This document shows positions 1-5,565 of a stretch of DNA of 11,739 nucleotides, piece after piece. The notes under the pieces were generated by a model, which saw only the letters and a list, made by a program, of their open reading frames with translations, was not told the origin of the DNA and made no database searches. The DNA is taken from assembly GCA_039923935.1 (NCBI GenBank), contig JBDTBU010000299.1, forward strand, positions 1-11,739. The letters run 5' to 3'. The position numbers and the translations under genes were made by a program. Position 1 is the stretch's first letter. Every line of letters starts with the position of its first letter. This DNA comes from Paraktedonobacter sp039923935 (GTDB taxonomy: Bacteria; Chloroflexota; Ktedonobacteria; Ktedonobacterales; Ktedonobacteraceae).

Positions 1-593
1 GCAAAGACCAAACGTCGGCCAGCATATTCGATGCGATAGACCGCAGCCCCGTTCTGGGGATGGTTGCTAACCAAATGCATGGAGACGTGCACATCCGTAG
101 CCTGCCCTGTTGCCCCTTCTTCCTTGATAGTTGGTGCAGGTTCGCCAGCGTGCCAGAGCATCTGGGCCGCATCGCTCAGCGTGTGAAAGAGGCGCTGTGA
201 TGGCAAGCGTTGCATCTCTACTGGGAAATACGGTGGAGACATCAGTGTGGTTACAAGTTCTTGCACATCGCGTCCAGCCAAGCGAGGCGCAAAAAACGTG
301 ATACGCGTATTTTGCTCGTAAAGCGGCGCAAAAAACGGCAGGCCGATCAGGTGGTCGCCGTGCCCGTGTGTAATAAACACAGCCATGTCCAGCGCAGACC
401 CGCTTGCGCGGCGCACCAACTCATCGCCCAAGCGAATAATCCCACTCCCAGCGTCCAGGATCAACGTATGGCCACCGACCTCGACCTCCACACAGGTTGT
501 ATTGCCTCCATAGCGTACTGTGTGCGGCCCCGGCGTAGGATAACTGCCGCGCACTCCCCAAAAACGCACTCGAAACAACGGCGTCTCGCTCAT
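1..593 (-). CDS. MBL-fold metallo-hydrolase, PhnP-like (partial)
   Basis: This gene runs off the left edge, leaving 197 N-terminal residues. The N-terminus has the FWGVRGS signature (residues 11-17) and YGGNTTC (28-34), typical of the COG1235/PhnP-like branch of the metallo-beta-lactamase fold. The metal-binding motif HxHxDH is seen as HGHGDH at residues 76-81. A later His in VSNHP is the probable next metal ligand, and the sequence stops just before the expected second-metal Asp. Such proteins are soluble hydrolases, often phosphodiesterases on cyclic nucleotides or phosphonate-pathway intermediates; the substrate here cannot be named. The start at 593 is preferred because AGGAG lies 9 bases upstream; an ATG at 599 is only 3 bases from it. 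The family call is firm, the specific reaction is not. Confidence 0.87.
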   Translation of the reverse strand, partial: MSETPLFRVRFWGVRGSYPTPGPHTVRYGGNTTCVEVEVGGHTLILDAGSGIIRLGDELVRRASGSALDMAVFITHGHGDHLIGLPFFAPLYEQNTRITFFAPRLAGRDVQELVTTLMSPPYFPVEMQRLPSQRLFHTLSDAAQMLWHAGEPAPTIKEEGATGQATDVHVSMHLVSNHPQNGAAVYRIEYAGRRLVF

Positions 594-645
594 TCTCATA
601 ATCTCCTACCAATGCCTGGAAAAAAGATGTGTCTTATTGCTTTGT

Positions 646-674
646 ATTATAGCCTCAAGATCACGTGTTGAAAA
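646..674 (-). promoter_or_regulatory. putative promoter of the MBL-fold hydrolase gene
   Basis: On the minus strand TATAAT (complement of 646-651) lies 17 bp from TTTTCA (complement of 669-674), a partial -35 match. Predicted transcription would begin near 639, giving a leader of about 46 bases. The -10 is perfect and the -35 weak. Confidence 0.45.
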
Positions 675-756
675 GCCCGCCCCCTTGCCAACCAGCCAAA
701 TACGCTAGAAATGGAGACCATATGGAGACACAGCCAATCACATTTGGATATGCCAG

Positions 757-785
757 TATAATGTGATTTAAGTAGAAAGCAAGGT
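757..785 (+). promoter_or_regulatory. putative -10 and ribosome-binding region of the HicB-like gene
   Basis: TATAAT is at 757-762 with no convincing -35. AAGGT at 781-785 is the only Shine-Dalgarno-like sequence and fits a TTG start at 794 (8 bases away) better than the ATG at 809. A second -10-like TATACT at 797-802 would start transcription near the ATG at 809, which would make that mRNA leaderless. The sequence does not decide between these options. Confidence 0.3.
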
Positions 786-808
786 AGATTCTGTTGTATA
801 CTTCTAGT

Positions 809-1015
809 ATGAAGGCTGAGCATTATTCCATGAACATCCAGTGGAGCAACAGAGACAACGTATACATTGTGAGTGTGCCAGAGTTGCCCGGATGCAGAAC
901 CCACGGAGAAACATATAAAGAAGCGGTAGATAATGGTATAGAGGCCATAGAAGCTTGGATTGAAGATGCCTTGAAAGATGGTGCACCTATCCCAAAACCA
1001 CAAGTAGCCGCCTAA
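809..1015 (+). CDS. orphan HicB-family (UPF0150) protein
   Basis: This 68-residue protein matches the HicB/UPF0150 fold: IQWSNRDNVYIVSVPELPGC is the conserved first strands and PELPGC turn, followed by THGETYKEAVDNGIEAIE, the family helix. HicB proteins normally neutralise a HicA mRNA-cleaving toxin. No HicA-like gene lies on either side, and there is no C-terminal DNA-binding domain, so this is probably one of the stand-alone HicB-like proteins common in cyanobacteria and Chloroflexota. The ATG at 809 is taken as start; an in-frame TTG at 794 adds five residues and has the better ribosome-binding site. It is transcribed away from the MBL-fold gene and ends before a strong hairpin. Family is confident, function unknown. 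Confidence 0.77.
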   Translation: MKAEHYSMNIQWSNRDNVYIVSVPELPGCRTHGETYKEAVDNGIEAIEAWIEDALKDGAPIPKPQVAA

Positions 1016-1033
1016 GAAACTATCTCCAACCAC

Positions 1034-1064
1034 GAGCACGTTGCTGTTCGCAGGCAGTGTGCTC
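1034..1064 (+). terminator. hairpin terminator with TTCG loop after the HicB-like gene
   Basis: Arms 1034-1046 and 1051-1064 pair as a 13-bp stem with one bulged G at 1054 and two G-U pairs, closed by the very stable TTCG tetraloop (1047-1050, closed by G-C rather than the classic C-G). It begins 18 bases after the stop codon. The following bases are only moderately T-rich (TGTTATTTCT), so termination may be weak, or the hairpin may protect the 3' end. Confidence 0.55.
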
Positions 1065-1113
1065 ATGCTGTTATTTCTCCACGAAAAACCAGACTCGATC
1101 CGTTTCATATGTA

Positions 1114-1122
1114 TGGTACAAT
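1114..1122 (+). promoter_or_regulatory. putative extended -10 promoter for the lipoprotein operon
   Basis: TGGTACAAT is an extended -10 element (TGn plus TACAAT) with no clear -35. It would start transcription near 1129, about 54 bases before the lipoprotein start at 1183. An alternative -10, TATACT at 1163-1168, would leave a very short leader. Confidence 0.35.
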
Positions 1123-1182
1123 AGGTTTCACTGTGATTATATCCGCGCACTGAGGCGCTAGCTATACTGTGGAGACGACTTT

Positions 1183-1914
1183 ATGAGCATAAAACGATTT
1201 TCTGTGAGACGCTTTATTCCTACGTTCTGTGGCACGCTGGCCTTGCTTCTGCTGCTGGCTGGCTGCGGTGGCGATACAAAGGCGGCCCCGTCCGCGCAAC
1301 AATTAATCAAGGACTCGCAAGCTGCGATCCTGAAAGTTACCTCATACCATTTTAATTTGACGGCCCAGAATATTGGCACCGCCAGTCAGTTGCCCATTCA
1401 GAACGCCGATGGTGACATTGTTGTACCCGATAAGCTCCAGGCCAATGCGACCGTGCTTTTCAACGGTCAGCCTTTTGCGACCCAGATTGTTGCCATCGGC
1501 AACGATGAATATGTGTACTTCCTGACCTCCTGGCAAAAAACGGCTGAAGTGCTTGATCCGCGCAAACTGTCGGATTCGCAAACAGGCGTGTCGGCCCTGC
1601 TCGGCCAGTTGCAGAATCCCAGCACACCTAGCGATTCCAATAGTGGCGGCACAGCTTGCTGGAGCATTGCGGGGAAACTCGATGCCAGCGCGTTAGTGGC
1701 CTTCACTGGCGGTGGTGCACCCGCAGGCAGCGTGGTTGATGTGACGACCTGCCTAGGTAAGAGCGATAATCTGCCGTATCTGATCGTGCTCAAGGGCATC
1801 GCGGCTCAAGGCGATACCGCGCAAACAGTACGCACGTTCAAGCTCTCGAAATTCAACGAGCAGGTTACAATTACTGCCCCGCAACTTACTGTTACAGCAA
1901 CACCTACGCCGTAG
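1183..1914 (+). CDS. LppX/LprAFG-like lipoprotein
   Basis: A 243-residue secreted lipoprotein. The N-terminus is basic (KRFSVRR), followed by a Leu-rich helix and a lipobox LAGC with the lipidated Cys at residue 28. The mature part starts with SAQQLIKDSQAAILKVTSYH, an arrangement typical of the LppX_LprAFG fold, whose mycobacterial members (LprG, LppX) carry triacylated lipids across the envelope. Two further cysteines, 159 and 190, could form a disulfide. The last residues (TVTATPTP) are a Thr/Pro-rich tail. The ATG at 1183 has GGAG 8 bases upstream. The stop is 20 bp from the next start, so the two genes are probably co-transcribed. The lipoprotein call is strong; the fold rests on pattern recognition and lipid binding is inferred. 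Confidence 0.85.
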   Translation: MSIKRFSVRRFIPTFCGTLALLLLLAGCGGDTKAAPSAQQLIKDSQAAILKVTSYHFNLTAQNIGTASQLPIQNADGDIVVPDKLQANATVLFNGQPFATQIVAIGNDEYVYFLTSWQKTAEVLDPRKLSDSQTGVSALLGQLQNPSTPSDSNSGGTACWSIAGKLDASALVAFTGGGAPAGSVVDVTTCLGKSDNLPYLIVLKGIAAQGDTAQTVRTFKLSKFNEQVTITAPQLTVTATPTP

Positions 1915-1934
1915 AATAACAAGGATGTGTGTTC

Positions 1935-3626
1935 ATGAGCAAAGAGAACGATCAACTTCCCAATACCTGGGGCAATGAAGACGAAACGGAGACGTCGCCC
2001 ACGCTCCGTGACGCCTATCTGAATGCTGCCAACCAGAACAGATCGCCATCGCGCTCAAACGACGCATCGCAGGATCAGCCGCCGGAGACGCCGAGTCACC
2101 CAGGCACACGTTCACGTCCGCGTGGTGTGCTTGGCGCGGGCCGGATCTACGAAGAGCACGACGAACCGACCTCGCAGCGTTCGCGGACGACGCGCCAAGC
2201 ACACGATGAGGCACTTGCACGCGTGCGTCAGCGGTCTCACCAGCCTATCTATTCCCACGAGCAGGATGAGCCACGCGCCACACCCATACCGCCAGCGCAA
2301 CAGCAAGGACACGCTATATCACGCCGTGAACAGTCCGACGAGTACCGTGCCCAGCCAGCGAGATCGCGCCACAGCGAACCCGCTGACTACCCTTATCCAC
2401 CAGTGGAGCCGCGTCGTGAGTGGGTTGATGATGATGAGTATTTTTCTCAGCCGCCCGCTCCCAGAGCGCCACGCGATCCCATGTCTGGCACTCGTGGACG
2501 CGCCAGTACTCGCGAAGACGAGCACTATTACGAGGAGCACGATGCACATGAGGCAGTGCGTCACCGTCGCACGCAGCCATCACGCGTGCCACAACAGCGT
2601 CGGAGCACACGTAGGGGACGTGTTGGCTCTCGCATCTTCACCGGTTGCCTGGGCGGATTGCTTACCGTGGTCGTGATTGTAGCTGTAGGCGCTTTCTACC
2701 TGTGGCACAATACACCGCTGGGGCAGAATATTGGCAAATCAGCCTATATGCAGCAGATAAACCAAACCATCGCCCTTGCGAACGCAAACGAACTGATTGT
2801 GAAGAATCACATTGGCAACGTGACAATCAACGTCGATGCCAGTGCCAGTAGTGCCTGCCCGACCAGCGTGGGAAGCAGTGTCAGCAGCGCTTGCTTGACC
2901 AGCGTCAGGCAAGTTCAAGCTGGTAGCCAGAGCGAGGCTGCCAGTCAGTTCAACAAAATCATACTAACCACACAACAGATCAGCCAAGGTGCTGACCCAG
3001 CCTGCACAGCCAGTTCGTGTGTGCTGATTACCGCAACTCTTCCTCCCAACACGAGTAGCGGTGGCTTCTTTGGCAGTACCAACAGTTCTCGTATTGATCT
3101 CCTGCTCATTTTGCCGACCAGTTTCAAGTCGCTTGATCCCGCCAAGCCCTACACGCTCAGCGCCAGTACCGTATCTGGTGACGTAGCTGTCAACGGTTTT
3201 AACGGCATTCTCAATCTCACCGGTAATAGCGGTGAAATCAGCGTGACACATGCGTTCATCTTTGCAGGAACCTGTTTGCAAACCATGCAGGGCGATATCA
3301 CAGTTGGTCAGGGTAGCATCTTCGATCTCAGGCAAGCCTCGGAACTGATACCCTGTAGTCCTGCACAGAGTAACGGCGTTCATCCTTGGTTTAATATTAC
3401 AAGCGGCAGAGGCAACGTGGATATTACACTGACCACGCCTTCCACCAATGTGCTACTCGATGCTAACACCAACAATGGCAAGATCGGCAATGATTTCGGC
3501 CTGAACACTCCCAGCAGCAGCGACGGTTCGGCTAGTTATCATGGGCCATTGTTACCCAATGGTACTCCTACGGCTTCGCTGTATGTTTTTACGAGCACAG
3601 GAAACATCAGGATACACCAGCAATAG
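1935..3626 (+). CDS. membrane-anchored DUF4097-like surface protein with disordered N-terminal region
   Basis: This is a 563-residue protein. Residues 1-230 are low-complexity and rich in Arg, Glu, Pro, Gln and His, surely disordered and probably cytoplasmic. A basic stretch (RRSTRRGRVGSR) precedes one transmembrane helix at about 235-256. The external part holds repeated strand-turn units such as ASTVSGDVAVNGFNG, NSGEISVTHAFI, MQGDITVGQG, GRGNVDITL and a final TSTGNIRIHQQ, the rhythm of DUF4097-type beta-solenoid 'putative adhesin' domains. Six external cysteines (308, 320, 357, 362, 447, 474) suggest disulfides. The ATG at 1935 is chosen because AAGGA lies 9 bases upstream; a GTG at 1929 is too close to it. 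It follows the lipoprotein by 20 bp and probably shares its mRNA. Surface location is well supported, the role is unknown. Confidence 0.85.
   Translation: MSKENDQLPNTWGNEDETETSPTLRDAYLNAANQNRSPSRSNDASQDQPPETPSHPGTRSRPRGVLGAGRIYEEHDEPTSQRSRTTRQAHDEALARVRQRSHQPIYSHEQDEPRATPIPPAQQQGHAISRREQSDEYRAQPARSRHSEPADYPYPPVEPRREWVDDDEYFSQPPAPRAPRDPMSGTRGRASTREDEHYYEEHDAHEAVRHRRTQPSRVPQQRRSTRRGRVGSRIFTGCLGGLLTVVVIVAVGAFYLWHNTPLGQNIGKSAYMQQINQTIALANANELIVKNHIGNVTINVDASASSACPTSVGSSVSSACLTSVRQVQAGSQSEAASQFNKIILTTQQISQGADPACTASSCVLITATLPPNTSSGGFFGSTNSSRIDLLLILPTSFKSLDPAKPYTLSASTVSGDVAVNGFNGILNLTGNSGEISVTHAFIFAGTCLQTMQGDITVGQGSIFDLRQASELIPCSPAQSNGVHPWFNITSGRGNVDITLTTPSTNVLLDANTNNGKIGNDFGLNTPSSSDGSASYHGPLLPNGTPTASLYVFTSTGNIRIHQQ
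2850..2906 (+). repeat. 36-bp tandem duplication inside the DUF4097-like gene
   Basis: Two units with a 36-bp period start at 2850 and 2886; GACCAGCGT recurs exactly at 2861 and 2897. They encode SACPTSVGSSVS (306-317) and a second copy beginning SACLTSV (318-324). The duplication doubles a cysteine (308 and 320) near the start of the external domain. Confidence 0.7.
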
Positions 3627-3676
3627 GCGTTGCTTGTATTGCATCCGTTTGAATACTGTATAGAGCAAGGCGAATC

Positions 3677-3710
3677 ATAACAGGCGCTTGAGTGTTCAAT
3701 CGCCTGTTAT
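3677..3710. terminator. probable bidirectional hairpin between convergent genes
   Basis: ATAACAGGCG (3677-3686) and CGCCTGTTAT (3701-3710) form a perfect 10-bp stem. Inside it TTGA/TCAA adds four pairs after one mismatch. It sits between the convergent DUF4097-like gene (stop 3626) and the second lipoprotein gene (stop at 3762), where it can serve both. Neither side has a proper T run, so efficiency is uncertain. Confidence 0.5.
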
Positions 3711-3761
3711 AATAAAATCTGATGTATTTATAGGTCAAAGCACATGACAACTCTTTGCCTA

Positions 3762-4625
3762 TTATTGCTGCAATGGAACCGCGTTCGCCGGTGCCTCGAT
3801 ATTGACTGGTTGATTGAATTTACTAAAATTCAACTGCACGTTCACTTCTACTGTTACAACCATCGGTGTGCTACCCGTAGTTGTCGGGGTGCCGTTGCTA
3901 GCAGAGTCTTGCAGCATCTTGCTTATATCTGTTTGGGCCATGATATCCAGCTTTGCCTGATGAATATACGAGGTGGTCTGGTCCACCCACAGGTCAAGTG
4001 TGGCTTTGGTGATTTGGTTTTGCCCCTTTTGCTGCGCAACTGGAAGCAAGCCATTGAGTTGTGACGAAAGCGTCTGAAGCCCCTGCTGGTCCAGCACGGC
4101 TGTGATATGGTCGAGTGATACGCCATTCACCGTTTCCTGTCCAAGATCAGTCAATTTTGCGTTTTGCAAATCAGCGGTAAAAGCTGCCAGGCGGCTGGCC
4201 AGGCTCTGTGAAAAGAAGGACTGTGCCCCATTTTTCAGCTTACTTTTATCCACCGAGAACCACTTTCCATTGGCTGTTTGCACATAGACGGTCTGGCCCT
4301 TGCTGATGACATTCACGATAGGTTTGTTGTTCAGTGCCAGATTCATCGAGGCCTGATCTGGTGACGCTGCATCTCCATGACCTGTCACATTGAATGGAAT
4401 CCCACCACTATTCGCGCTTGGTGTAGAAGAACTCGCTGGCATCTGCAACATGGCTTGTAAATCAACGTGGACGGACTGAAGCTTGTTCATGGCATTCGCG
4501 CTGTTTAGTAGCGTCTGCACGGGCGTTAGACTACTCGTCGTACCCGGCGCACTGCAAGCTGCTAAAATCAGCACTAGCACCAGTGAAGCAGCCAGAAGCA
4601 TATTCCTTTTATATATACGTTGCAT
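3762..4625 (-). CDS. second LppX/LprAFG-like lipoprotein
   Basis: A 287-residue lipoprotein: basic start (QRIYKR), a hydrophobic helix and lipobox LAAC with the lipidated Cys at residue 24, the only cysteine in the protein. The mature part opens with LLNSANAMNKLQSVHVDLQA and continues with GHGDAASPDQASMNLALN and GQTVYVQTANGKWFSVD, a pattern seen in LppX_LprAFG-type and related lipoproteins of Gram-positive and Chloroflexota bacteria. It ends with an FSKFNQPVNIEAP strand much like LSKFNEQVTITAP in the lipoprotein at 1183-1914, supporting common ancestry. AAGGAG lies 6 bases before the ATG. It has its own promoter and converges on the lipoprotein/DUF4097 pair. Lipid or ligand carriage at the outer face of the membrane is an inference. 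Confidence 0.85.
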   Translation of the reverse strand: MQRIYKRNMLLAASLVLVLILAACSAPGTTSSLTPVQTLLNSANAMNKLQSVHVDLQAMLQMPASSSTPSANSGGIPFNVTGHGDAASPDQASMNLALNNKPIVNVISKGQTVYVQTANGKWFSVDKSKLKNGAQSFFSQSLASRLAAFTADLQNAKLTDLGQETVNGVSLDHITAVLDQQGLQTLSSQLNGLLPVAQQKGQNQITKATLDLWVDQTTSYIHQAKLDIMAQTDISKMLQDSASNGTPTTTGSTPMVVTVEVNVQLNFSKFNQPVNIEAPANAVPLQQ

Positions 4626-4672
4626 TTAAAACTCCTTTTCCTAAGACCAAAAATTGCTCCTGGCCTTTTATC

Positions 4673-4701
4673 TATATATCCCTATGTCTATTACGTATCA
4701 A
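4673..4701 (-). promoter_or_regulatory. promoter of the second lipoprotein gene
   Basis: Read on the minus strand, TTGATA (complement of 4696-4701) is separated by exactly 17 bp from TATATA (complement of 4673-4678). This is a good housekeeping-type promoter and predicts a start near 4666, a leader of about 40 bases. Confidence 0.6.
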
Positions 4702-4798
4702 TGTGCAGTTTGGTATTCATTTGCAGATGCAGAACCCATTTCCTGGCCCCAAATGAACAGTGCAGGACTATGCAAAGCCTTCCTGAAAAAGGACAACG

Positions 4799-4846
4799 GC
4801 AAGAAAGGGGCGTTTATTCAATGGTGAATAAACGCCCCTTTCTTGC
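4799..4846 (-). terminator. 22-bp perfect hairpin terminator of the HTH gene
   Basis: Arms 4799-4820 and 4825-4846 are perfectly complementary over 22 bp around a four-base loop. It lies 14 bases beyond the stop of the helix-turn-helix gene. Read on the minus strand, the 3' arm ends CCCCTTTCTTGC and a CCTTTTTC run follows a few bases later. It insulates the lipoprotein gene from the HTH gene. Confidence 0.75.
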
Positions 4847-4860
4847 GAGCTTTTGCGCTA

Positions 4861-5055
4861 TTACTCACCCAACAAGGTGGCTATAGTGCTCTCTTTAATG
4901 CGATACGAATGTCTTTTGTGTACCTGTGGCAGGGACACAGCTTCTAACGTGCCGAGACTGATCCAACGACGAACGGTTGCGGTATCTACACGCAAACGTT
5001 TCGCCACCTCGGCGATTGTCAACAGATGATCTTCTTTCTTTGCAAGCGTAATCAC
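4861..5055 (-). CDS. small excisionase/MerR-type helix-turn-helix protein
   Basis: A 64-residue protein that is almost entirely one winged-helix DNA-binding domain of the HTH_17 (excisionase-family) type. LTIAEVAKRLRVDTATVRRW (12-31) is the helix-turn-helix, and LPQVHKRHSYRIKESTI is the wing with its basic turn. There is no effector domain, so it is either a small regulator or a relic of an excisionase; no integrase or other mobile gene is nearby. The GTG start at 5055 is supported by AAAGGA 9 bases upstream. It is a stand-alone unit, with an AT-rich promoter region upstream and a perfect hairpin downstream. It could regulate the divergent FHA-ABC gene, but no operator can be proved. Confidence 0.8.
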   Translation of the reverse strand: MITLAKKEDHLLTIAEVAKRLRVDTATVRRWISLGTLEAVSLPQVHKRHSYRIKESTIATLLGE

Positions 5056-5093
5056 GAAAATTTGTCCTTTCTCAAGACTATAATTCTATTCAT

Positions 5094-5122
5094 ATTATAA
5101 ATACGTATTAAGAGGCTTAAAG
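5094..5122 (-). promoter_or_regulatory. weak candidate promoter of the HTH gene
   Basis: TATAAT on the minus strand (complement of 5094-5099) is 17 bp from CTTTAA (complement of 5117-5122), a poor -35 element. The surrounding 5075-5110 is very AT-rich, which also fits a promoter. Confidence 0.35.
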
Positions 5123-5359
5123 GTGACATTCGAAAAAATAGTCCGATGGGTGGATAATGGTCCAAATGAAAAGTGCTCAACCATGAGAAGACTCGCAGCA
5201 ATACATCAATGACGAAGGTAGGCGTCAACAATGAGAAGTCGGAGGCTAACACCGACTCTACATCCGGGTGATGAACAGGTAAGCTCACCCCCGACTCTCA
5301 GGTAGGAATCGGTGATAAGCTATGCAAAAATTGGCGGCCATCCCAATCTCGGCTATCGC

Positions 5360-5388
5360 TTGCCTACTTGCAGACACTACAGTATAAT
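5360..5388 (+). promoter_or_regulatory. promoter of the FHA-ABC gene
   Basis: TTGCCT (5360-5365) and a perfect TATAAT (5383-5388) are 17 bp apart. The predicted start near 5395 leaves a leader of about 158 bases, unusually long compared with the other genes here. Confidence 0.6.
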
Positions 5389-5457
5389 TGGCCTGAGCAA
5401 AACAGAAATTGCCAACGTTGATTTATTGATAACTACAGAAAGGGTTTGGAGATTTCC

Positions 5458-5565
5458 GTGAGCACAGAGGCGCGGTTGAACTCCAGAAGAACCGCCCTTC
5501 GCAATAGTATTGAGCAGAAGCAGTTCATTTTTAGCAATCGTAGGAGACATATATGGATGTGGTAA
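5458..5565 (+). CDS. possible 35-residue upstream reading frame
   Basis: A GTG at 5458 with GGAG 6 bases upstream (5448-5451) opens a frame of 35 codons ending at TAA 5563-5565, 13 bases inside the FHA-ABC gene and in a different frame. The peptide is basic (several Arg, including RRRH) and ends WMW; it has no recognisable family, no signal peptide and no membrane segment. The ribosome-binding site of the FHA-ABC gene (5542-5546) lies inside it, so translating it could gate or couple translation of the exporter. A frame of this size can easily arise by chance. Confidence 0.27.
   Translation: MSTEARLNSRRTALRNSIEQKQFIFSNRRRHIWMW

Larger units (their letters stand above)
5056..5552. other. gene-free stretch between HTH gene and FHA-ABC gene
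   Basis: These 497 bases hold no convincing long gene. From the left: the HTH promoter region; a stretch at 5237-5316 with an AGTCGG/CCGACT inverted repeat (5237-5242 and 5252-5257), a second CCGACTCT at 5291-5298 and a related AATCGG at 5307-5312; the FHA-ABC promoter at 5360-5388; and a leader of about 158 bases with a GCGGTT/AACCGC hairpin (5472-5477, 5490-5495) and a possible 35-codon frame. The repeats may be binding sites for a regulator such as the adjacent HTH protein; that is inference only. Confidence 0.5.

Noticed and set aside
210..671. Plus-strand open frame of 153 codons
   Set aside because: It lies opposite the MBL-fold gene, which shows unmistakable family motifs in its own frame; this frame has no recognisable domain and an atypical composition.
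647..1150. Minus-strand open frame of 167 codons across the HicB-like gene
   Set aside because: Cys/Trp/His-rich composition, no ribosome-binding site seen, and it covers a recognisable HicB gene on the other strand.
2023..2676. Plus-strand open frame of 217 codons inside the DUF4097-like gene
   Set aside because: It is an out-of-frame reading of the low-complexity Arg-rich region and stops shortly after the region coding for the real membrane helix begins.
4861..5055. Excisionase of a mobile element
   Set aside because: No integrase, attachment-site repeats, transposase or phage gene occurs anywhere in the window; the excisionase-like fold is also used by ordinary small regulators.
5052..5288. 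Minus-strand open frame of 78 codons upstream of the HTH gene
   Set aside because: No family resemblance, and it overlaps the HTH start, ribosome-binding site and AT-rich promoter region.
5100..5450. Possible tRNA, riboswitch or CRISPR in the gene-free stretch
   Set aside because: No tRNA T-loop signature, no regularly spaced repeats and no recognisable riboswitch core; only short imperfect repeats are present.
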